From NCBI GenBank assembly GCA_029938745.1, contig JAOZUJ010000060.1, positions 1 through 5,919 of the forward strand: a stretch of 5,919 nucleotides of DNA. Direction: 5' to 3'. Both the position numbers and the translations under genes were made by a program. The stretch comes from Candidatus Moraniibacteriota bacterium. GTDB taxonomy: Bacteria; Patescibacteriota; Minisyncoccia; Moranbacterales; GCA-2747515. The notes below the pieces were generated by a model. The model made no database searches. It was not told the DNA's origin and worked only from the letters and a program-made list of their open reading frames with translations. This document shows, piece after piece, positions 4,921-5,919 of the stretch; the stretch's first letter is position 1; each line of letters begins with the position of its first letter.

Positions 4921-5919
4921 CTATTCCATCTCCGTCCATTGATCGATCACATATGTACTACCCGTTGGAAAATATGGTGGTGCTACTATAAGAAAGTTTG
5001 GATCATAAGTCAATGTACTTATGTCCACATCATGCTGCAAAAAATCTTGTTTTACTGCAATAGCACCATAAATAGTCATGGCGTCAATTGAATTTCCATA
5101 AGCACTTCGTCCTACAAATCCTGTTTGTGCCAACATTGCCGCATCAATCTCCAAAATATCAGGATCTTCACCGGCTCCTGCTAAATTTGGATCTTGTACA
5201 GTATCAATACTATCTTCTGCAGCAAGTCCAAGGACTGTATATGAGGTATGATTTTCATATACAGTATCACCATTTATATAAATACGTTGATCTCGACCAC
5301 CCCCATTGTGATGTGCTGCAATTGTTAATTTTGTGCCAGCAGCTAATGTACCGTCAATCCACATATCATTACGCAAATAAATTGCGCTTGAATCTCCTAG
5401 GTCAAGTGTCTGATCAAATGATTCTTTTTCAATTTTTTTTGTATCCTTATGTCTTTTTTTTACCCAATAAATATCCGCCTTTGCTTGCTCACCCGGATCA
5501 GCAGCTGTATCAACTCGCAATACAATATGCCATCCTTGCCCACCCGCTTGTGTAGGTAGTTCATATTTTGAATCTGCTGCAGCTGCAATCTCTGCAAAAC
5601 TGACCACAAGACTATTAAAATCTTGTACAGGAGCTGGGAATGTTTTTGCTCCATGAAAAGTTCCTTGATTTCCCTGAGTCCATATACCATCTCTTGTTTG
5701 ACCAATATCGTCAACATAACTTTCAACACTACTAGACACATCACCATATGCCGTACCATCGAATCTAATACCATCATTTGCATGCACTGCACCGTAAAAT
5801 GTTGTTTTATTATTAATTTCCAAATCAGAATCAGATAACAATACAAATTCACTCCACGCAGGACGACGCATACGCACCATGACACTTCGCTTTACATCAG
5901 GCTCTTTATACGTCCATCC
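4921..5919 (-). CDS. Pilin-like exported pilus-associated protein, 5' end beyond the window
   Basis: The frame is open to the right edge: 13 codons precede the first visible Met (5878-5880) without a stop, so the true start and any prepilin leader or membrane helix lie outside. At least 332 residues are visible. From that Met, the segment LLSDSDLEINNKTTFYGAVH (14-33) leads to a HANDGIRFDG motif (33-42), followed by a region rich in Asp, Gly, Ser, Thr and Asn of beta-strand character, and a C-terminus with PPYFP near the end. A VHxNxxIxxxG motif after an SD/TD segment is seen in PilX-like and other pilus-associated proteins, and in my recollection the PPYFP ending is frequent in CPR pilus clusters. 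The visible part has almost no Cys and no membrane helix, as expected for an external domain. It precedes pilM in the operon, so it may be a minor pilin or tip/adhesin component. The exact role is unknown. The stop is TAG. Confidence 0.75.
   Translation of the reverse strand, partial: GWTYKEPDVKRSVMVRMRRPAWSEFVLLSDSDLEINNKTTFYGAVHANDGIRFDGTAYGDVSSSVESYVDDIGQTRDGIWTQGNQGTFHGAKTFPAPVQDFNSLVVSFAEIAAAADSKYELPTQAGGQGWHIVLRVDTAADPGEQAKADIYWVKKRHKDTKKIEKESFDQTLDLGDSSAIYLRNDMWIDGTLAAGTKLTIAAHHNGGGRDQRIYINGDTVYENHTSYTVLGLAAEDSIDTVQDPNLAGAGEDPDILEIDAAMLAQTGFVGRSAYGNSIDAMTIYGAIAVKQDFLQHDVDISTLTYDPNFLIVAPPYFPTGSTYVIDQWTEME

Overview
The window is an AT-rich piece of a bacterial chromosome. All protein genes lie on the minus strand and one tRNA gene lies on the plus strand. 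The compact layout, mostly absent Shine-Dalgarno sequences, a pilM-pilN-pilO set ending in a small unrecognised membrane protein instead of pilP/pilQ, a pilin-like exported protein of a style I associate with Candidate Phyla Radiation (Patescibacteria) genomes, and GTAG-footed palindromes between genes together suggest a CPR/Patescibacteria-type organism. This is inference from style, not from a marker gene. TAA, TAG and TGA all appear as stops of intact genes, so the standard bacterial code fits.

Right part (2204-5919, minus strand, transcribed right to left): a type IV pilus assembly block. It starts with the 3' part of a large exported, pilin-associated protein that runs off the right edge. 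It continues with pilM (actin-like ATPase, cytoplasmic), pilN and pilO (single-pass inner-membrane alignment proteins) and a small single-pass membrane protein with a charged C-terminal tail. The pilM/pilN pair overlaps by ATGA, and the next gaps are 3 and 9 bases, so this is one operon. It ends at a symmetrical hairpin (2165-2195) that can also stop transcription arriving from the tRNA on the other strand.

Middle (1900-2195): tRNA-Arg(UCG) on the plus strand, with a good sigma70-type promoter (TTGACC-17-CATAAT). A perfect 12-bp inverted repeat lies between promoter and tRNA.

Left part (1-1898, minus strand): a glutaredoxin-like protein, a short flavoprotein disulfide reductase resembling the C-terminal part of AhpF/TrxB, and ribose-5-phosphate isomerase B. 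The first two look like a reductase and its small thiol carrier. The third supplies the non-oxidative pentose phosphate step and uses the glutamate-type active site. An 18-bp nested palindrome after rpiB looks like the terminator.

The least explained material is in the intergenic spaces. There are two palindromes sharing GTAGTGA/TCACTAC ends (1597-1625 and 2042-2074, either side of the glutaredoxin gene). There are also two arrays built on the core AACGTT (three copies at 11-base spacing at 45-80; a 9-base period at 1508-1550). By eye I found AACGTT nowhere else in the window.
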